Part shown: positions 3,732-5,775 of the stretch, piece after piece
How the letters are laid out: every line of letters starts with the position of its first letter
Numbering within the stretch: position 1 is the stretch's first letter
Source of the DNA: an uncultured Lachnospiraceae bacterium
GTDB lineage: Bacteria; Bacillota; Clostridia; Lachnospirales; Lachnospiraceae
Assembly: GCA_946630645.1 (NCBI GenBank)
Contig: CAMOZD010000091.1
Coordinates: forward strand, 1-5,775
DNA: 5,775 nucleotides
Direction: 5' to 3'
The notes under the pieces: generated by a model
Databases searched by the model: none
What the model saw: the letters and a program-made list of their open reading frames with translations, nothing else
What the model was told of the DNA's origin: nothing
Position numbers and translations under genes: made by a program

Positions 3732-5775
3732 ATGACTAAACAGGATCCTAATGCCAGCGGCAAAAGCCCGGGCAAAAAAAAAGAGAAGAACAATCTTTCC
3801 AAACGTCAAAAAGCGATTATTCATACACTTGTACAGATGAAGGGCAGACCCGTGACCGTGGCTGCCATCTCTGAAAAGCTTTCTGTATCCAACCGGACAG
3901 TCCTGCGGGAGCTGCCCCAGGTAGAGGAGTGGCTGGAGGAAAATGATTTCCGTTTTGTCAGGAAAAGAGGAACCGGTGTAGCCATTGAGGAGACAGCGGA
4001 GAATCTTGCCCTGGTTGAGGAACTTCTCCATATAGAAAAGGAAGTGGTCCACTACAGTAAGGATGACCGCCGGGCCAGGATTCTGGGCAGCCTTTTCTTT
4101 GCGGTAAGTCCTTTCAAGGCCTATGCCTTTACATCTGTTTATGACATTTCCGAAGGAACTCTATATACAGACCTGGATGTGCTGGACACATGGCTGGAGG
4201 ATTATAACATTAAGATCAACCGCCGTCCCGGCCTTGGCATCTTTATGACCGGGGACGAGGCCAGCCGCCGCCAGGCTATTGTCAATGCCATATTTGAATT
4301 TCTTGATGTGAACCGGATGCCGGTTCTCATCGGCCGGTATGATAAAGAAGACGATAAAAATATATGGATGGATCATCCTCTGATTCCTTTCTTCCAGGAA
4401 GATATCATCCAGTTTGCCCGCAAAGCCTGCAGATACTGTGAGGAGACTCTGCAGGTAAACTATGTGGACAGCAGCAAGATCAGTCTTGTCAACCGGATTT
4501 CTCTGGCTGTCTACCGGATGCAGAAAGACCGCTACCTGAGAACCATGCCGGAGGGTATGGACCATATTGTCAGCAGCAGAGAGTACAAGCTGGCCAAGGA
4601 ACTGGCTGGTATGATCAGTCAGGAATTCGACATGGAGGTTCCAGAGGAAGAGGTCGCTCATATGACCACCTACCTGCTTACTTTGAGAGTCTGGTCTTCT
4701 TCTTCCAGGCTGGATGATCCTCTGCAGGATATCAATGTCCGCTATATCGTCCTGTCCATGGTAGGTGTGGTGGAGCAGCTTACCGGCATTCCCTTTAAAA
4801 GTGAAAGTACCATGATTGATGATCTGGCAGAACATATTGCCATCATGAAGAAAAGGATATCCCTGGATCTGATTGTGGGAAGCAGCCAGTCTGCAGTCAT
4901 TAAAGAAAACTATCCCAGTATCTACACTGCCGTGGAGACAGCCTGCCAGGTTCTGAGAGAGTGGATTTATCCCAAAGACCTGAAAGAATCGGATATCGGC
5001 TTCATTGCCATGCATTTTGCGGCAGCGGCAGAGCGGCTGCAGAAAAATGCCAGGAAAGTGGCTGTGGTGGTGGTCTGCCCGGTAGGAATCGCCAGCTCCA
5101 GGATGCTGGCAGCCTCCCTGGTCAAAAGCTTTCCGGAGATTGAGATCCGGAGTATCAGCTCGGCATTTTCCATCAATGAAGGCCGGCTGAAAAGAGAGGG
5201 AATCGACCTGATCATATCTACAGCGGAGATTCATACGGATTTCCCCCACCTGTGCGTCAACAAGGTTCTGCAGGTCCAGGATAAAATGATGATTAAAAAT
5301 GCTTTGGGTGAGATCAACAGGGGCCATCTGCAGGACCGGATCAGCCAAAAGACCGGAATCCAGTCTTCCCTGTCCCTGGATAACATCAGGACCATGTCTG
5401 ACCTGGGTACGGAGATTGTGGAATTGACAGAGCATTTCCGCATCGTTCCGGTGGAAAAGGTAGATTCCGTTGACGGCCTGATTGAAATTGCCGCAGCCTC
5501 CCTTTCTGATTCCGGCAGGCTGCAGCAAAAGCTGATGGAAGGTTTTAGAAACCGGGAGAAGATCAGCGATACCTATGTTAAAGAGATGGAAATCTGTCTG
5601 CTGCACTGCAAAACTGATGCAGTGCGCCACAGCAGGTTTATATATATCGCCCTGCAGCAGCCACTGCAGGGACCAAGAGGCAGTATCAGGGGTGCAGTTG
5701 GAATGACTGTCCCGGCCGTTGTGGAAGATGATATTCTTCTGGAACCGGCAGGCCGCCTCTCCTCACTCCTGGTGG
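3732..5775 (+). CDS. mtlR: MtlR-type PRD-containing transcriptional activator controlled by the PTS (3' end outside window)
   Basis: The frame from ATG 3732 stays open to the right edge (681 residues), slightly short of the roughly 695 of known MtlR proteins. GGAGG (3718-3722) lies 9 nt before this ATG; the ATG at 3727 gives only a two-codon frame. Order of domains: basic N-terminus; winged HTH about 22-85 (SVSNRTVLREL as recognition region); PRD1 about 225-325; PRD2 about 340-440; EIIB-like domain from about 443 with CPVGIASSRM and Cys449; EIIA-like domain from about 545 with LLHCKT and His625. In Bacillus MtlR the PTS phosphorylates PRD2 histidines, the EIIB cysteine and the EIIA histidine to set activity. 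Here PRD2 keeps His368 and His428, with spacing to Cys449 and His625 close to the Bacillus protein. The two PRD1 positions carry Arg255 and Tyr314. The protein would be a cytoplasmic DNA-binding activator of a PTS sugar operon, probably for mannitol or a related polyol. LicR or ManR-like relatives with the same layout are the alternative. Target genes are not in the window. Confidence 0.88.
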   Translation, partial: MTKQDPNASGKSPGKKKEKNNLSKRQKAIIHTLVQMKGRPVTVAAISEKLSVSNRTVLRELPQVEEWLEENDFRFVRKRGTGVAIEETAENLALVEELLHIEKEVVHYSKDDRRARILGSLFFAVSPFKAYAFTSVYDISEGTLYTDLDVLDTWLEDYNIKINRRPGLGIFMTGDEASRRQAIVNAIFEFLDVNRMPVLIGRYDKEDDKNIWMDHPLIPFFQEDIIQFARKACRYCEETLQVNYVDSSKISLVNRISLAVYRMQKDRYLRTMPEGMDHIVSSREYKLAKELAGMISQEFDMEVPEEEVAHMTTYLLTLRVWSSSSRLDDPLQDINVRYIVLSMVGVVEQLTGIPFKSESTMIDDLAEHIAIMKKRISLDLIVGSSQSAVIKENYPSIYTAVETACQVLREWIYPKDLKESDIGFIAMHFAAAAERLQKNARKVAVVVVCPVGIASSRMLAASLVKSFPEIEIRSISSAFSINEGRLKREGIDLIISTAEIHTDFPHLCVNKVLQVQDKMMIKNALGEINRGHLQDRISQKTGIQSSLSLDNIRTMSDLGTEIVELTEHFRIVPVEKVDSVDGLIEIAAASLSDSGRLQQKLMEGFRNREKISDTYVKEMEICLLHCKTDAVRHSRFIYIALQQPLQGPRGSIRGAVGMTVPAVVEDDILLEPAGRLSSLLV

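Noticed and set aside
3499..3735. 78-residue + frame ending at the start of the regulator gene
   Set aside because: It begins inside the terminator hairpin, has no ribosome binding site at its start, and its composition is just translated AT-rich leader. Its last ATG (3727) gives only Met-Glu-stop.
4161..5630. 489-codon open frame on the - strand
   Set aside because: It lies entirely opposite the PRD regulator, whose + frame is open over the full length and carries HTH, PRD, EIIB and EIIA motifs. The antisense product shows no recognisable domain and results from codon bias.
1..5775. CRISPR array, tRNA or rRNA gene, insertion sequence
   Set aside because: No spaced direct repeats of CRISPR type, no tRNA-like cloverleaf or rRNA stretch and no transposase motifs were seen by reading; the only tandem repeat is the coding 12-bp repeat in ogt.

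Overview
The window looks like part of a chromosome from a low-to-mid-GC Gram-positive anaerobe, most likely a Clostridia/Lachnospiraceae-type Firmicute. The reasons are strong GGAGG ribosome binding sites 7-9 nt from the ATGs, two lipobox lipoproteins, a PTS-controlled PRD regulator of the MtlR kind, and general protein character. This placement is inference from style, not from a marker gene. All five supported protein genes and the one promoter with a good match lie on the + strand.

Left part (2-1014): the C-terminal end of an alpha/beta hydrolase overlaps by ATGA an Ogt-type DNA methyltransferase. The Ogt carries a lysine/glutamine/glutamate-rich N-terminal tail encoded by a 12-bp tandem repeat.

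Middle part (1018-3564): this is the most interesting region. A consensus sigma-A promoter (TTGACA, 17 nt, TATAAT) is bracketed by two nearly identical 15-bp palindromes, TGAGAAC-C/G-GTTTTCA, whose centres are exactly 50 bp apart. Their 7-1-7 symmetry resembles operators of the Fur/Zur/PerR family. Downstream follow a 108-residue membrane protein with a Cys/His cluster, a ZnuA-like metal-binding lipoprotein with a His/Asp/Glu loop, and a second lipoprotein with an acidic linker and a Cys-containing C-terminal domain. A long hairpin terminator closes the unit. The simplest reading is a zinc-responsive operon under Zur-like repression. No ABC permease or ATPase gene is present between the promoter and the terminator, and the ZnuA-like protein lacks one canonical His ligand, so this compact three-gene unit is not a standard znuABC operon.

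Right part (3565-5775): an AT-rich leader precedes a large regulator gene that runs off the right edge. It has the order winged HTH, PRD1, PRD2, EIIB-like and EIIA-like, as in the mannitol operon activator MtlR. Its PRD2, EIIB and EIIA phosphorylatable residues are present, but both PRD1 histidines are replaced. A 489-codon antisense open frame over this gene is a shadow. The structural genes it controls, if adjacent, lie beyond the window.
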